Below are positions 1-9,612 of a stretch of 64,000 nucleotides of DNA, piece by piece. The first letter of the stretch is position 1, and each line of letters opens with the position of its first letter. Source of the DNA: DASXUG01 sp964620425 (GTDB lineage Bacteria; Pseudomonadota; Gammaproteobacteria; Burkholderiales; Methylophilaceae); assembly GCA_964620425.1 (NCBI GenBank), contig CAZUGV010000009.1:14415-78414 (forward strand), in the 5' to 3' direction. Under the pieces are notes generated by a model that ran no database searches, was not told the origin of the DNA, and saw nothing but the letters and a program-made list of their open reading frames with translations. The position numbers and the translations under genes were made by a program.

Positions 1-1
1 T

Positions 2-148
2 ATAGGCATCGCCATCGCGGCTATCATTGCGCTATACCATTACAAATTGATTAAAAACCGCGAAAGAAATGCATGCTTCAAAGCATTTCTGCATAACAAT
101 TGGTTTGGTGCGGCTATATTTCTGGGCTTCTTGTTGAGTATGCATTAA
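2..148 (+). CDS. ubiA: 4-hydroxybenzoate octaprenyltransferase, C-terminal end (partial)
   Basis: Only the last 48 residues are in the window; the gene starts to the left. The open frame reads to a TAA at 146-148. UbiA is the membrane prenyltransferase of ubiquinone synthesis. The segment [15 protein letters not shown] followed by a hydrophobic helix and a short tail matches my memory of the UbiA C-terminus (E. coli has REREACFKAFMNNNY then a final helix). The visible piece thus covers the last cytoplasmic loop and last membrane helix. The call rests on that short motif; a different UbiA-superfamily prenyltransferase cannot be fully excluded. Confidence 0.75.
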   Translation: MGIAIAAIIALYHYKLIKNRERNACFKAFLHNNWFGAAIFLGFLLSMH

Positions 149-230
149 CAATATTGCCTATTTAAAAACTGCAAATTGATTGCGTGTTGAAAGATAATTA
201 AGAAAAATACATAATAAAGCTAGATTCTGT

Positions 231-260
231 TTGACAAACCATTCCAAATCGACATAGAAT
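231..260 (+). promoter_or_regulatory. sigma-70 promoter of rplM-rpsI
   Basis: A perfect -35 TTGACA (231-236) and a -10 TAGAAT (255-260) are separated by 18 bp, 40 bp upstream of the rplM start. This is the best consensus promoter in the 150-bp gap after ubiA and is consistent with strong growth-linked expression of a ribosomal protein operon. Confidence 0.7.
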
Positions 261-299
261 CGCGCTCTTAATTTTTTTCAGCGATTCATAGATAGTCAT

Positions 300-740
300 A
301 TGAAAACATTCTCAGCAAAAGCGCACGAAGTAAAGCGCGACTGGTTCGTAGTAGATGCTACCGATCTAGTGCTAGGCCGTTTGGCCAGCGAAATTGCCCA
401 CCGTTTACGTGGCAAACATAAAACAATTTATACGCCACACGTTGATACTGGTGACTATATTGTTGTGATTAACGCAGACAAAATCAAAGTGACAGGGACT
501 AAAGATTTAAACAAGCTTTACCACCGTCACTCTGGCTACCCAGGCGGCATCTCAACAACTACCTTTGGCAAAATGCAAGACCGTTTTCCAGGCCGTGCTT
601 TAGAAAAAGCCGTTAAAGGTATGTTGCCAAAAGGTCCATTGGGTTATGCAATGTTCCGCAAAATGAAAGTGTATGCTGGTGCAAAACACGATCACTCTGC
701 GCAACAACCACAACCTTTAGTGATTAAAAGCCAAGCGTAA
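300..740 (+). CDS. rplM: 50S ribosomal protein L13
   Basis: Component of the large ribosomal subunit, binding 23S rRNA early in assembly. The 146-residue product has the family hallmarks: an N-terminal [17 protein letters not shown] segment, a GDYIVVINA strand, and the [26 protein letters not shown] segment near the C-terminus. Length is close to the usual 142. It is followed after 20 bp by rpsI, the conserved rplM-rpsI pair. The ATG at 300 has no strong Shine-Dalgarno sequence but begins exactly where the family begins. Confidence 0.97.
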   Translation: MKTFSAKAHEVKRDWFVVDATDLVLGRLASEIAHRLRGKHKTIYTPHVDTGDYIVVINADKIKVTGTKDLNKLYHRHSGYPGGISTTTFGKMQDRFPGRALEKAVKGMLPKGPLGYAMFRKMKVYAGAKHDHSAQQPQPLVIKSQA

Positions 741-760
741 GCCCACGAATAGGATAAAAA

Positions 761-1153
761 ATGATTGGTAAATATAATTATGGGACTGGTCGCCGTAAAA
801 GCTCAGTAGCCCGTGTGTTTTTGAAATCAGGTCAAGGTAATATCATTGTGAATGATAAGCCTGTTGATGAGTATTTTTCACGTGTGACATCACGCATGAT
901 TTTACGTCAGCCTTTAGAGTTAACAAACAACACTGGTAGCTTTGACATTATGGTCAATGTTTACGGTGGTGGTGAATCAGGTCAAGCTGGTGCGGTGCGT
1001 CATGGCATTACGCGTGCGTTGATTGACTATGATGCAGCTTTAAAAAGCGCATTATCAAAAGCTGGTTTTGTAACACGTGATGCACGTGAAGTTGAGCGTA
1101 AAAAAGTTGGTCTACGCAAAGCGCGTCGTCGTAAACAATTCTCTAAGCGTTAA
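761..1153 (+). CDS. rpsI: 30S ribosomal protein S9
   Basis: Small-subunit ribosomal protein whose basic C-terminal tail reaches the decoding P site. The product is 130 residues, the normal bacterial length. It carries the N-terminal [14 protein letters not shown] segment and the central [19 protein letters not shown] motif, and ends in the diagnostic basic tail [11 protein letters not shown]. An AGGAT Shine-Dalgarno precedes the ATG. It is co-transcribed with rplM and followed by a strong intrinsic terminator at 1173-1200. Confidence 0.98.
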   Translation: MIGKYNYGTGRRKSSVARVFLKSGQGNIIVNDKPVDEYFSRVTSRMILRQPLELTNNTGSFDIMVNVYGGGESGQAGAVRHGITRALIDYDAALKSALSKAGFVTRDAREVERKKVGLRKARRRKQFSKR

Positions 1154-1172
1154 TATTTCGCTTGGGATATTC

Positions 1173-1200
1173 AAAAAAGCCGCATGTATGCGGCTTTTTT
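1173..1200 (+). terminator. intrinsic terminator of rplM-rpsI
   Basis: A-tract, GCCGCA stem, TGTA loop, TGCGGC and a T6 run form a perfect rho-independent terminator 20 bp after the rpsI stop. The A and T tracts are complementary, so it could also act on the other strand. Confidence 0.9.
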
Positions 1201-1308
1201 GCTTTATATTCGGTCGGTTTAATGTTTGCTAATATTGATTATGAGTTCTTAAACCACCAAGTTTTTGTTACTATCTATGTTTAGCGTTTAATTGTTTGCG
1301 ATAAAGTA

Positions 1309-2346
1309 ATGAGTAAATTAAAAGTTGGTATTGTTGGTGGAACGGGATACACAGGGGTTGAGCTGTTGCGCCTGCTCGCACTGCATCCTCAAGCTGAATT
1401 AACTGTCATTACCTCTCGTGGTGAAGCGGGCTTGCCCGTGGCGGATATGTTCCCTAGCCTACGTGGCTATGTGGATTTGCTATTCACCGATCCTGCGACA
1501 GTAGATTTAAGCATTTGTGACATCGTATTTTTTGCTACGCCAAATGGTATCGCCATGCAGCAAACTCGCGAGCTTTTATCCAAAGGTGTACGCGTCGTAG
1601 ATTTGGCAGCAGATTTTAGAATCAAAGATGTAACCGTATGGGAAAAATGGTACGGGATGACGCATGCCTGTCCAGATTTAGTTGCTGAAGCAGTTTATGG
1701 CTTGCCTGAAGTCAATCGAGAAAAGATTCGCAATGCTAAATTGGTGGCGAATCCAGGATGTTACCCCACGGCTGTGCAGCTAGGTTTTTTACCCTTGCTA
1801 GAGGCGGGCGTGATTGACCCTAGCTTTTTGATTGCCGATGCTAAATCAGGCGTAAGTGGTGCTGGGCGTAAGGCGGAGGTGCATACCTTATTGGCTGAAG
1901 CTGGAGATAACTTCAAAGCCTATGGTGTTAGCGGACATAGACACTTACCTGAAATTAGTCAGGGACTAGAAAATTTTAGTGGCAAACCTGTGAATTTGAC
2001 TTTCACCCCTCACTTGTTACCCATGATACGCGGCATACATGCTACGCTTTATGCGAAATTAAATAAGCAAGATGTTGATCTACAAAGTTTGTTTGAAGCA
2101 CGCTACGCACAAGAGCGCTTTGTTGATGTATTGCCTAAGGGTAGTCACCCTGAAACCCGTTCAGTGCGCGGCTCAAATCAGTGTCGTATCGCGGTGCATC
2201 AACCACAAGGTGGTGACACTGTGGTGATATTGTCAGTCATTGATAATTTGGTTAAAGGTGCAGCAGGTCAGGCGGTGCAGAACATGAATATTATGTTTAA
2301 TCTAGCTGAAAATTTGGGCCTAGAAGTAGTGCCGTTACTGCCTTAA
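1309..2346 (+). CDS. argC: N-acetyl-gamma-glutamyl-phosphate reductase
   Basis: Third step of arginine synthesis: NADPH-dependent reduction of N-acetylglutamyl-5-phosphate to the semialdehyde in the cytosol. The 345-residue protein begins with the dinucleotide-binding motif [17 protein letters not shown] (residues 8-24). It carries the catalytic Cys151 in NPGCYPTA and the [10 protein letters not shown] loop typical of the family. The other conserved half, [13 protein letters not shown], lies near residue 290. It starts 108 bp after the rpsI terminator, so it probably has its own promoter, though none stands out. The next gene follows after 8 bp. Confidence 0.97.
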   Translation: MSKLKVGIVGGTGYTGVELLRLLALHPQAELTVITSRGEAGLPVADMFPSLRGYVDLLFTDPATVDLSICDIVFFATPNGIAMQQTRELLSKGVRVVDLAADFRIKDVTVWEKWYGMTHACPDLVAEAVYGLPEVNREKIRNAKLVANPGCYPTAVQLGFLPLLEAGVIDPSFLIADAKSGVSGAGRKAEVHTLLAEAGDNFKAYGVSGHRHLPEISQGLENFSGKPVNLTFTPHLLPMIRGIHATLYAKLNKQDVDLQSLFEARYAQERFVDVLPKGSHPETRSVRGSNQCRIAVHQPQGGDTVVILSVIDNLVKGAAGQAVQNMNIMFNLAENLGLEVVPLLP

Positions 2347-2354
2347 GCTGGAAA

Positions 2355-2741
2355 ATGAAACGCGCCATTACACCAATTACAAGAAAGTTTAAGCGACATT
2401 ATGGCGTATCCGCTAAAAACTTGACGGTACGCTCTAAACAACCTTGGTATTGGCAACTTGGCTTAGCGGTGATGCTGATATTTTCAGGCTACCTGATTGC
2501 TTACTGGCATTTTACTGGTGGAAAATTTTGGCATTTTTCAGATAATATACAAAAAATCACTGCTGAAAACTCAAGCTTACAAGCTAAAGTAATACAGCTT
2601 GAGCGTCAGCTACAAGTGCAACAGGTCGCTCAAAATAATCTGGCGAATGATTTAAAATCATTACAAGATGAAAGCTTGAAGCTAAAACAAGATGTACTTT
2701 TTTATAAAAACATCGTCAATGAAAAGAAACATATTCAGTAG
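2355..2741 (+). CDS. single-pass membrane coiled-coil protein (DUF6776-like)
   Basis: Function unknown. The 128-residue protein has a basic N-terminus (about residues 1-30), one membrane segment at about residues 33-52 (LGLAVMLIFSGYLIAYW), then a hydrophilic heptad-rich coiled coil (about 63-120) rich in Gln, Leu and Lys. This layout resembles betaproteobacterial DUF6776 proteins found next to bactofilin genes; that family name is from memory. It sits 8 bp after argC and 50 bp before a bactofilin gene, suggesting a partner in an envelope or cytoskeletal scaffold. This role is inferred from context only. Confidence 0.65.
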   Translation: MKRAITPITRKFKRHYGVSAKNLTVRSKQPWYWQLGLAVMLIFSGYLIAYWHFTGGKFWHFSDNIQKITAENSSLQAKVIQLERQLQVQQVAQNNLANDLKSLQDESLKLKQDVLFYKNIVNEKKHIQ

Positions 2742-2790
2742 AATAGATATTACAACTTAACCATCATCGATTCCAAAAGTAGAGGAAGTA

Positions 2791-3183
2791 ATGTTTTTTA
2801 AAAAAAGTGACAAACCTACTAGTCGTATTGATACCTTAATTGGTAGCGACACGCGCATTGAAGGTAATATCTATTTTGCTGGCGGATTGAGAGTGGATGG
2901 CATCATTAAAGGTGATGTAAAGGAGGCATCTTCCGAGCTCGGTACCGTTGTGTTAAGTGAGCATGGTCAAATTGAGGGCACTGTCGTTGTTTCCCGCATC
3001 ATGTTAAATGGCAAGGTTATAGGCCCAGTACACGCTAAGGACTATGTCGAACTTCAACCCAAAGCCCGTGTCTTAGGTGATGTATATTACAAGGTGATTG
3101 AAATGCACACTGGTGCGGTGATTGAAGGCAATTTAATTTACCAAGGTGAGCAAGAAGTAAAATTGTTGACGAATAAAGATTGA
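2791..3183 (+). CDS. bactofilin (polymer-forming cytoskeletal protein)
   Basis: Bactofilins polymerise without nucleotide into filaments that position cell-wall enzymes or stalk and polarity factors. The 130-residue protein has a short polar N-terminal tail followed by a right-handed beta-helix core (about residues 14-115). It shows the recurrent G-x-I-x-G/V-x-V repeats, for example IEGNIYFAGGLRVDGIIKGDV and IEGNLIYQGEQEV. A good Shine-Dalgarno (AGAGGAAG) precedes the ATG. It follows a membrane coiled-coil gene and precedes erpA, an arrangement I associate with betaproteobacteria. No peptidase partner is adjacent; the M23 peptidase gene lies about 4 kb away on the other strand. Confidence 0.88.
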   Translation: MFFKKSDKPTSRIDTLIGSDTRIEGNIYFAGGLRVDGIIKGDVKEASSELGTVVLSEHGQIEGTVVVSRIMLNGKVIGPVHAKDYVELQPKARVLGDVYYKVIEMHTGAVIEGNLIYQGEQEVKLLTNKD

Positions 3184-3238
3184 CCCGTTGCTATGACAGC
3201 GCGATAATGAAATATGTAGTAAATTTAAGGAGTTGATT

Positions 3239-3604
3239 ATGAATGCAGTTGCCGAAGTACAAGATTTAAATATACCTGCTCCGTTAGTTTTTACGGATAA
3301 TGCAGCAAAAAAAGTAAAAGAACTTATTGAGGAGGAAGGCTCTCCTGATCTTAAATTACGCGTGTTTGTCAGCGGCGGTGGTTGCTCTGGCTTTCAATAT
3401 GGCTTTACTTTTGAAGATACCAGCAACGACGATGACACTATGGTCGATAACGATGGCGTGACCTTACTGATTGACCCAATGAGTTTGCAATATTTGGTTG
3501 GTGCCGAGATTGATTATCAAGATAGCCTGCAAGGCTCTCAATTTGTAATCCGCAACCCAAATGCCACAACAACTTGTGGTTGTGGATCCTCTTTCTCAGC
3601 CTAA
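3239..3604 (+). CDS. erpA: iron-sulfur cluster insertion protein ErpA
   Basis: A-type carrier that delivers Fe-S clusters to apoproteins, including IspG/IspH of isoprenoid synthesis. The 121-residue product has the HesB/IscA fold signature with three ligand cysteines: Cys49 in [10 protein letters not shown], and Cys113 and Cys115 in TTCGCGSSF. The start is placed at ATG 3239 rather than the upstream in-frame TTG at 3233, because AAGGAG (3227-3232) lies 6 bp before this ATG and the family begins here. A bidirectional terminator follows. Confidence 0.95.
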   Translation: MNAVAEVQDLNIPAPLVFTDNAAKKVKELIEEEGSPDLKLRVFVSGGGCSGFQYGFTFEDTSNDDDTMVDNDGVTLLIDPMSLQYLVGAEIDYQDSLQGSQFVIRNPNATTTCGCGSSFSA

Positions 3605-3654
3605 CTTTAGCTGGTACCGATTTTATTCGGTTTGAAAGAACGGCAGCAGTTAGG

Positions 3655-3690
3655 GTAATAAAAAAGGAGCTTATGCTCCTTTTTTATTAC
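3655..3690. terminator. bidirectional terminator between erpA and gltA
   Basis: A near-perfect palindrome with GGAGC/GCTCC stem, TTAT loop and flanking A6/T6 tracts lies between convergent erpA and gltA. It can end both transcripts. Confidence 0.9.
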
Positions 3691-3700
3691 CTATACTAAA

Positions 3701-4996
3701 TCATCTTTGGTTAATTGGTATAAAGTCTCTGCGTACATTACCAGTATAGAGTTGGCGTGGTCTGCCAATTTTTGCCTCAGGGTTGCCAATCATTTCATCC
3801 CATTGTGCCACCCAGCCAGCGGTACGTGCCAACGCAAAAATAGCGGTAAACATTGAGTTAGGTATGCCCATCGCGCGCATCACGATCCCACTATAGAAAT
3901 CCACATTGGGGTAGAGTTTGCGTGATACAAAATATTCATCCTCAAGCGCAATTTTCTCTAGTTCCATCGCGAGTTTAAACATAGGGTCGTCATGCAGACC
4001 AAGCACATTCAGTACTTCATAGCAGGTTTTTTGCATGATAGCGGCGCGTGGGTCCATACTGCGGTATACGCGATGTCCAAAACCCATGAGTCTGAATGAG
4101 TCGTTTTTGTCTTTCGCGCGTTTGATAAATTCACCAATGCGACTTACGTCGCCAATTTCTTCCAACATGGTAAGTGTGGCTTCGTTTGCACCACCATGCG
4201 CTGGGCCCCAAAGTGATGCAATACCTGCAGCAATGCAAGCAAACGGATTAGCACCACTAGAGCCTACTAAACGAACAGTTGAGGTAGAGGCGTTCTGCTC
4301 GTGATCCGCATGTAAGATTAAGATGCGCTCAAAAGCCTTTGCGAGTACTGGATTAGGTGTATATTGCTCACAGGGTGTGGCAAACATCATGTGCATAAAG
4401 TTTTCTGCATAACCCAAGTTGTTTTGTGGGTACATGAAAGGTTGCCCAATATTGTACTTGTAACTCCACGCTGCTATTGTAGGTACTTTTGCAAGTAAAC
4501 GAGTAGCCGCAATATTGCGCAATTTTGGGTCACTTACATCAGCATTTTCAGGATAAAAAGCGGCCATCGCCCCCACAACGGAAACCATGACAGCCATTGG
4601 GTGCGCATCGCGACGAAAGCCACGGAATACGTTATCCATTTGGTCATGCAGCATGGTATGAGAGCGAACAGAAGCGCTAAAGTTAGCCTTTTGATCAGCG
4701 TTAGGTAGTTCACCATTGGAAAGCAAATAGGCAACCTCTAAGAAGTCACAATTTTCAGCAAGTTGCTCAATAGGATAGCCTCGATAGTAGAGCAAGCCTT
4801 TTTCACCATCAATAAATGTAATATTCGAATTACAAGAAGCTGTCGATAGAAAGCCTGGGTCGTAAGTGAATATGCCATGCTTACCTAAGTTGCGGATGTC
4901 AATCACATCAGAACCTAGATTGCCAGAGAGAATAGGAAGCTCTACAGGGTCTGCCCCATTGTCAAATGAAAGGGTTACTTTAGTTGGTTTGTTCAT
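3701..4996 (-). CDS. gltA: citrate synthase (type II)
   Basis: Condenses acetyl-CoA and oxaloacetate to citrate. The 431-residue protein carries the catalytic triad of the hexameric Gram-negative type: His267 in [11 protein letters not shown], His308 in [15 protein letters not shown] and Asp366 in YPNVDFYSG. The N-terminal beta-rich domain (about residues 1-60) of NADH-regulated enzymes is present. The ATG is preceded by TAAGGA. A promoter with an embedded palindrome lies at 5083-5110. In obligate methylotrophs with an incomplete TCA cycle this enzyme mainly supplies 2-oxoglutarate; this last point is inference for this organism. Confidence 0.97.
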   Translation of the reverse strand: MNKPTKVTLSFDNGADPVELPILSGNLGSDVIDIRNLGKHGIFTYDPGFLSTASCNSNITFIDGEKGLLYYRGYPIEQLAENCDFLEVAYLLSNGELPNADQKANFSASVRSHTMLHDQMDNVFRGFRRDAHPMAVMVSVVGAMAAFYPENADVSDPKLRNIAATRLLAKVPTIAAWSYKYNIGQPFMYPQNNLGYAENFMHMMFATPCEQYTPNPVLAKAFERILILHADHEQNASTSTVRLVGSSGANPFACIAAGIASLWGPAHGGANEATLTMLEEIGDVSRIGEFIKRAKDKNDSFRLMGFGHRVYRSMDPRAAIMQKTCYEVLNVLGLHDDPMFKLAMELEKIALEDEYFVSRKLYPNVDFYSGIVMRAMGIPNSMFTAIFALARTAGWVAQWDEMIGNPEAKIGRPRQLYTGNVRRDFIPINQR

Positions 4997-5082
4997 AATT
5001 TCCTTACTTGTAAAAAAACCTGAGTCTGTATCAGCACAACCCCAAAAAGGCTGACCTTTAGAAGACTAAGCAATCTAGGTTG

Positions 5083-5110
5083 GTTATAGGTGAAAGGTCA
5101 CTCGTGACAA
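5083..5110 (-). promoter_or_regulatory. gltA promoter with embedded palindrome
   Basis: On the minus strand, -35 TTGTCA (5105-5110) and -10 TATAAC (5083-5088) are 16 bp apart, about 87 bp upstream of gltA. The palindrome GTCACTCGTGAC (5097-5108) overlaps the -35 and spacer and is a candidate repressor site. The regulator is unknown. Confidence 0.5.
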
Positions 5111-5128
5111 AACTTAGACCTTGATTGC

Positions 5129-6256
5129 TTACCTAGCATAAATTGCACCAAGTATACGCGCACCTATCGCCCCAGTGACGGCTGGTAGGTTTCCAGAGGA
5201 TTTTTGCATGGCTTGTTTGGCTAGCCATGCAAAGGCTGTAGCCTCTACCCAATTCACATCAATGCTTAAATCATTAGTGAGTTTTATTTTTACAGGATTG
5301 AGCAATTCCCGCAAGCACTGAATGAGTGCAGTATTGTGAGCGCCACCGCCACATAGGTAAATCTCATCGACTTTCGCACATGTTTGGTCTACCGCATTAG
5401 CGATACTAACCGCCGTCAGCGCTAGCAAGGTGCGTTGAATGTCTTGCGGTGCTTGTAGCGTGAGGTGTTGTTTTAGCCAACTTAGATTAAATAAATCGCG
5501 GCCAGTACTTTTAGGCGGTGGTAGCGCAAAGTAAGGGTCGGATAATAGCGAATCCAGCAGGTTTTGGTCTACTATGCCAGTCATCGCCCACTGCCCAGAA
5601 GCATCATAGCGCTGACCTAAATGCTGCTCGACCCAAGCATCCATCAACATATTGCCCGGCCCTGAATCAAAGCCGTAGATGGCTCCTTGGCTTGGCAGAT
5701 AAGTTAAATTGGCAATGCCGCCTATGTTGATAATAACGCGATTTAAAGTTGGGTGCGCAAACACAGCTTGATGAAATGCTGGCACAAGCGGTGCGCCCTG
5801 CCCGCCAGCCGCAACGTCTCGACTACGAAAGTCAGCGACAACATCGATTTGCGTAAGCTCTGCTAATAATGCAGCGTTGCCTATTTGCAATGTAAAGCCA
5901 AGTTCAGGGCGGTGACGAATGGTTTGCCCGTGTGAGCCGATGGCTGAAATACTCGCTGGATTAAGTCCAGTAATTTCGAGTAACTGACTAACAACCTTAG
6001 CATACAAAGTGGCCAAGGCATTGCCGAGCAAAGCCGCTTGTTCAAGTTCATTTTCACTGGGAGTTTGCAACGCAAGTAAGTTTGCGCGAAGTTCGGCAGA
6101 GTAAGGGAGGGAGTGCGTCTGCACTAGTCTACATTTTGTGTTTTGAGTCTTTGCGCTTGGTTGAGTTGCAGGTTCATCATCAAACTCAACCAGTGCAGCA
6201 TCGACACCATCCAGACTGGTGCCAGACATTAAACCAATAAATAAAGATTTTGACAC
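5129..6256 (-). CDS. anmK: anhydro-N-acetylmuramic acid kinase
   Basis: Recycles peptidoglycan by phosphorylating 1,6-anhydroMurNAc with ring opening to MurNAc-6-phosphate. The 375-residue protein starts with the phosphate-binding GLMSGTSLDGVDAALVEF (residues 8-25). It contains SHGQTIRHRP, the GGQGAPLVPAFHQAVF loop and the glycine-rich NIGGIANLTYLP segment, with GFDSGPGN downstream; these are all family signatures. It follows the M23 peptidase gene by only 12 bp. The two enzymes, one cutting and one recycling wall material, are probably co-transcribed, and AmpD at 18 kb acts in the same recycling pathway. Confidence 0.96.
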   Translation of the reverse strand: MSKSLFIGLMSGTSLDGVDAALVEFDDEPATQPSAKTQNTKCRLVQTHSLPYSAELRANLLALQTPSENELEQAALLGNALATLYAKVVSQLLEITGLNPASISAIGSHGQTIRHRPELGFTLQIGNAALLAELTQIDVVADFRSRDVAAGGQGAPLVPAFHQAVFAHPTLNRVIINIGGIANLTYLPSQGAIYGFDSGPGNMLMDAWVEQHLGQRYDASGQWAMTGIVDQNLLDSLLSDPYFALPPPKSTGRDLFNLSWLKQHLTLQAPQDIQRTLLALTAVSIANAVDQTCAKVDEIYLCGGGAHNTALIQCLRELLNPVKIKLTNDLSIDVNWVEATAFAWLAKQAMQKSSGNLPAVTGAIGARILGAIYAR

Positions 6257-6268
6257 TATCGGGCGAGA

Positions 6269-7624
6269 CTATTCCAACGAAGCAACATTGGTGTTAAGTA
6301 AGCCAAGTTGTGCCATGTAGACATTTTTGCGTGTCATAAAATCTGCAAAATATTGAGGTGCAATCGGCGTTACATTAGGCAGCGCCACGGTCATTGGATC
6401 TCGATGCTCGCCTTTAATCAAAAACTCATAATGTAAATGTGGGCCTGTTGCCAAACCTGTCATACCAACATAACCAATCACATCACCTTGTTCAACTTTC
6501 ATGCCTTTGCGCAAGCCAGATTCAAAACGTGAAAGATGTCCATACACAGTGCTAACGCCATTGTCGTGACTGAGCACAATCACGTTGCCATAACCACCTT
6601 TAACACCAACAAACTCAACTGTCGCATCGCCAGATGCCTTGATACGCGTGCCAGTTGGCGCGGCTAAATCAACGCCTTTATGCGCACGTATGGTATTGAG
6701 CACAGGATGAAATCGCCCCAAGCTAAAACCTGAACTAACGCGCGTAAACTCAAGTGGCGAGCGGAGAAATGATTTATGTAAATTTTTGCCTTCTGGGGTG
6801 TAGTAATTGATTTTCCCCTCGGGAGATTGATACATCACAGCGCGATACGTTTTGCCGTTATTGGTAAACTCTGCCGCTAATACATTGCCAGCACTGATTT
6901 CTTCTCCATTCAGCTCATTCACCTCGTAAATGACTTTGAAACGATCCCCACGACGCAAATCACTATTAAAATCAATGTCAGTAGAAAAAATATCCGCCAA
7001 CTGGATTGCAATGCTATCAGGAATATTTGCATCATCAGTCGCACCAAAAAGTGAGCTTTTAATGTTTGCAGATTTAATCACGACTCGTGACGTCGTATGA
7101 ATACTGTGAGTGTCCACCGCATAAGTGTCGGCCTCATGGTTAATAACCACCATAGTATCGTCGTTGGCTTGGTATTCTAGCTTCACCAGATCGCCATCTT
7201 CACTGGTTTGGGCTTGAATAGGTTGACCAGGTTTAAGTTGTGAAACCAGCGCCTTGGCTTCTTGGCTTGTGCGTAAAAAATTAATTGCCGCTTTATCTTT
7301 TATGTGTAGACGCTTCAACAAACTCGCCAGAGTGTCATCACGGCGCACCACTTCGGTTTGCCAAAAATTGCTTTCAGCTTCAGCCGTCATGTTAAGTGGC
7401 GGCAATGCAATATCCTCAGTCATCATGGTTGTTGGGATGTTACTGGTGATTGTTTGCGGCGCAATACCAAATGCAGTCACGATGCCAAATAATGGAATAA
7501 TAGAAAGTGTAAGTAACCAGCGTAATTTAAATTGACGCTCTAGCTTTGGTGCTTGAGAAGCGAAGTTTTGCGCTAAAATACTGTTTTCGGAGTGATGTTG
7601 TTCTTTGTGTTGGTTAAACTGCAC
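6269..7624 (-). CDS. membrane-anchored M23 family (LytM-type) metallopeptidase
   Basis: Probable periplasmic peptidoglycan endopeptidase. An N-terminal membrane anchor (roughly residues 33-55, LLTLSIIPLFGIVTAFGIA) is followed by a Csd3/OapA-like N-terminal domain starting near WQTEVVRRDDTLASLLKRL. The C-terminal M23 domain has zinc ligands in HKGVDLAAPTGT and GPHLHYEFL. The frame is open to a TTG at 7639. GTG 7624 is preferred here because GAGG lies 9 bp upstream of it, but the choice is uncertain. It is divergent from tyrS and co-directional with anmK. The domain order resembles MepM/Csd3-type hydrolases; substrate specificity cannot be read from sequence. Confidence 0.88.
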   Translation of the reverse strand: MQFNQHKEQHHSENSILAQNFASQAPKLERQFKLRWLLTLSIIPLFGIVTAFGIAPQTITSNIPTTMMTEDIALPPLNMTAEAESNFWQTEVVRRDDTLASLLKRLHIKDKAAINFLRTSQEAKALVSQLKPGQPIQAQTSEDGDLVKLEYQANDDTMVVINHEADTYAVDTHSIHTTSRVVIKSANIKSSLFGATDDANIPDSIAIQLADIFSTDIDFNSDLRRGDRFKVIYEVNELNGEEISAGNVLAAEFTNNGKTYRAVMYQSPEGKINYYTPEGKNLHKSFLRSPLEFTRVSSGFSLGRFHPVLNTIRAHKGVDLAAPTGTRIKASGDATVEFVGVKGGYGNVIVLSHDNGVSTVYGHLSRFESGLRKGMKVEQGDVIGYVGMTGLATGPHLHYEFLIKGEHRDPMTVALPNVTPIAPQYFADFMTRKNVYMAQLGLLNTNVASLE

Positions 7625-7726
7625 AGCACAATACCTCAAATACTTGAATATAAGAGAGAATCCTAACAGAAAACTTTTGCATGGTGAAGTTTAAATAGGG
7701 TATATCAAACAAATAGGTAACATTAA

Positions 7727-8932
7727 ATGATGCAACAAGCACAAATAGAACAAAATCTTGCCGTAATTAAACGCGGGGCAGATGAACTACTGATTGAGCA
7801 GGAGCTGGTAGAGAAACTCAAAAAAGGCTTGCCACTCCGCGTAAAAGCAGGGTTTGACCCAACCGCGCCAGATTTGCATTTAGGCCATACCGTCTTACTC
7901 AATAAATTAAGACAGTTTCAAGAACTCGGGCATCAGGTTTTATTCTTGATTGGCGACTTCACCGGCATGATTGGCGACCCAACGGGCAAAAGCGCAACGC
8001 GCCCACCGCTAACGGCTGAACAAGTGCAAGAAAACGCTAAGTCTTATGCAGAGCAAGTATTCAAAATACTCAAGCCTGAACAAACCGAAGTGGTGTTTAA
8101 CTCCAAATGGCTGGGCGATTTAGGCGCGGCAGGTATGTTAAAACTCGCCGCCAGCTTAACGGTGGCACGCATGTTGGAGCGCGATGATTTTTCAAAACGC
8201 TTTAAAGGCAACCAACCCATCGCAATCCATGAATTTATGTATCCGCTATTACAAGGTTACGATTCTGTAGCGCTCAAAGCCGATGTCGAAATCGGCGGCA
8301 CAGACCAAAAGTTTAATCTGCTAATGGGGCGTGAGTTGCAGAAACAAGCAGGCATGAGCCAACAATGCGTACTCACCATGCCTTTATTAGAAGGTTTAGA
8401 TGGCGTCAATAAAATGTCTAAATCACTCGGCAACTATATTGGCGTAGCAGAACCCGCCAATACTATATTCAGTAAAATCATGTCGATTTCAGATGAGTTA
8501 ATGTGGCGCTATATAGAGTTGCTCTCATTTGAAACATTAGAAACTATTGCCAAATGGAAAGCCGCAGTAGCTGCGGGCGCAAACCCACGTAATATTAAAG
8601 TCACCTTCGCCCAAGAAATTGTTGCCCGCTTTCACTCACAACAAGCTGCGCAACAAGCCCTTGAAGATTTTCAGCTGCGATCAAAAGGCGGCATACCAGA
8701 TGACGTGCCAGAGGTCAGCCTAACTATAGAAGGCGAGTCTATCGGCATCGCACAAATGCTCAAAATGGTCGGCTTGGTAGAAAGCACCAGCGAAGCCATA
8801 CGCGCCATTCAGCAAGGTGGGGTAAAGCTTGATAGTGAAAAAGTGGAAGATAAAAATCTACAGCTTGCAAAAGGGGTGACGGTTGTGGCGCAGGTGGGTA
8901 AGCGTAAGTTTGCCAAAATTAGCTTAGTTTAA
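7727..8932 (+). CDS. tyrS: tyrosyl-tRNA synthetase
   Basis: Class I synthetase charging tRNA-Tyr. The 401-residue protein has the HIGH-type signature as HLGH (in [13 protein letters not shown], near residue 50) and the KMSKS loop intact in [14 protein letters not shown]-terminal S4 RNA-binding domain occupies about the last 65 residues. The HLGH form and overall layout match the second bacterial TyrS group (TyrZ-like) common in beta- and gammaproteobacteria. The double ATG at the start leaves a one-codon ambiguity. Confidence 0.96.
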   Translation: MMQQAQIEQNLAVIKRGADELLIEQELVEKLKKGLPLRVKAGFDPTAPDLHLGHTVLLNKLRQFQELGHQVLFLIGDFTGMIGDPTGKSATRPPLTAEQVQENAKSYAEQVFKILKPEQTEVVFNSKWLGDLGAAGMLKLAASLTVARMLERDDFSKRFKGNQPIAIHEFMYPLLQGYDSVALKADVEIGGTDQKFNLLMGRELQKQAGMSQQCVLTMPLLEGLDGVNKMSKSLGNYIGVAEPANTIFSKIMSISDELMWRYIELLSFETLETIAKWKAAVAAGANPRNIKVTFAQEIVARFHSQQAAQQALEDFQLRSKGGIPDDVPEVSLTIEGESIGIAQMLKMVGLVESTSEAIRAIQQGGVKLDSEKVEDKNLQLAKGVTVVAQVGKRKFAKISLV

Positions 8933-8979
8933 TTTGCATGTTGGTCTTAACCGAAAAATAAGAGGGGGTTAGCGGACAA

Positions 8980-9606
8980 GTGAAGATAGTTTTGTTATTT
9001 ACATGGATGTTTCTGTTGGGGTGCATCTCTGTTTATGCTTCGGATAAAATTGACAGCATTAGTCATCTATCTCAAGGCAAGGGAGATAACCTAGGAACAC
9101 CCTCGCAAAAAATTTTAAAAAAATTAATGGCGGACATTCGTGAGTGTGACAAAAGTGTTCAATATTCGTATGACGTTAATGCCAAACAAGTAAGCCCGCC
9201 AGAGCTTAAAGCTATCAAAGGTTTTAAATTTCATAAGCTACTCAAGAACGAACTTTCATTTTTTAAAATTAATGAATCATATGAGGGTATGCATGCTTCG
9301 ATGCTTGTTTTAGGACAGAAGAATAACCCTTATGGTGACGCATCAATAATGTCTATTTATTTTGAAGATAATTACCTGAGCATTAAGGAACGTCTCGAGT
9401 CACTTTGGAATGTCCATTTTAATGAGACTGAAAGACCAGGTCCTGACGATTATTCGGAAGGTAAATATGCAGAGTCAAAAATACACCTTAAGGGAGTAAA
9501 AAAAATTGACGGGTATTTGACCATTGAGAGAATGCCAAAGGATGTGTACCCATACATCGGACTTACAGAAGTAAGTTGCGATCATCTTGTTAGTTCTACT
9601 GATTAA
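8980..9606 (+). CDS. exported protein of unknown function
   Basis: I do not recognise this family. The 208-residue product has a hydrophobic N-terminus with a possible lipobox (FLLGC, Cys15); cleavage by signal peptidase I after VYA is an alternative. The rest is soluble, moderately charged and lysine-rich, with a second cysteine pair (Cys in DIRECDKS and in VSCDHL) that could form a disulfide. The start is GTG, with GAGGGGG 11 bp upstream. It stands alone between tyrS and a repeat-rich gap. Base composition is more A+T-rich than tyrS, which may mean acquired or fast-evolving DNA. Confidence 0.6.
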   Translation: MKIVLLFTWMFLLGCISVYASDKIDSISHLSQGKGDNLGTPSQKILKKLMADIRECDKSVQYSYDVNAKQVSPPELKAIKGFKFHKLLKNELSFFKINESYEGMHASMLVLGQKNNPYGDASIMSIYFEDNYLSIKERLESLWNVHFNETERPGPDDYSEGKYAESKIHLKGVKKIDGYLTIERMPKDVYPYIGLTEVSCDHLVSSTD

Positions 9607-9612
9607 GCGTTC

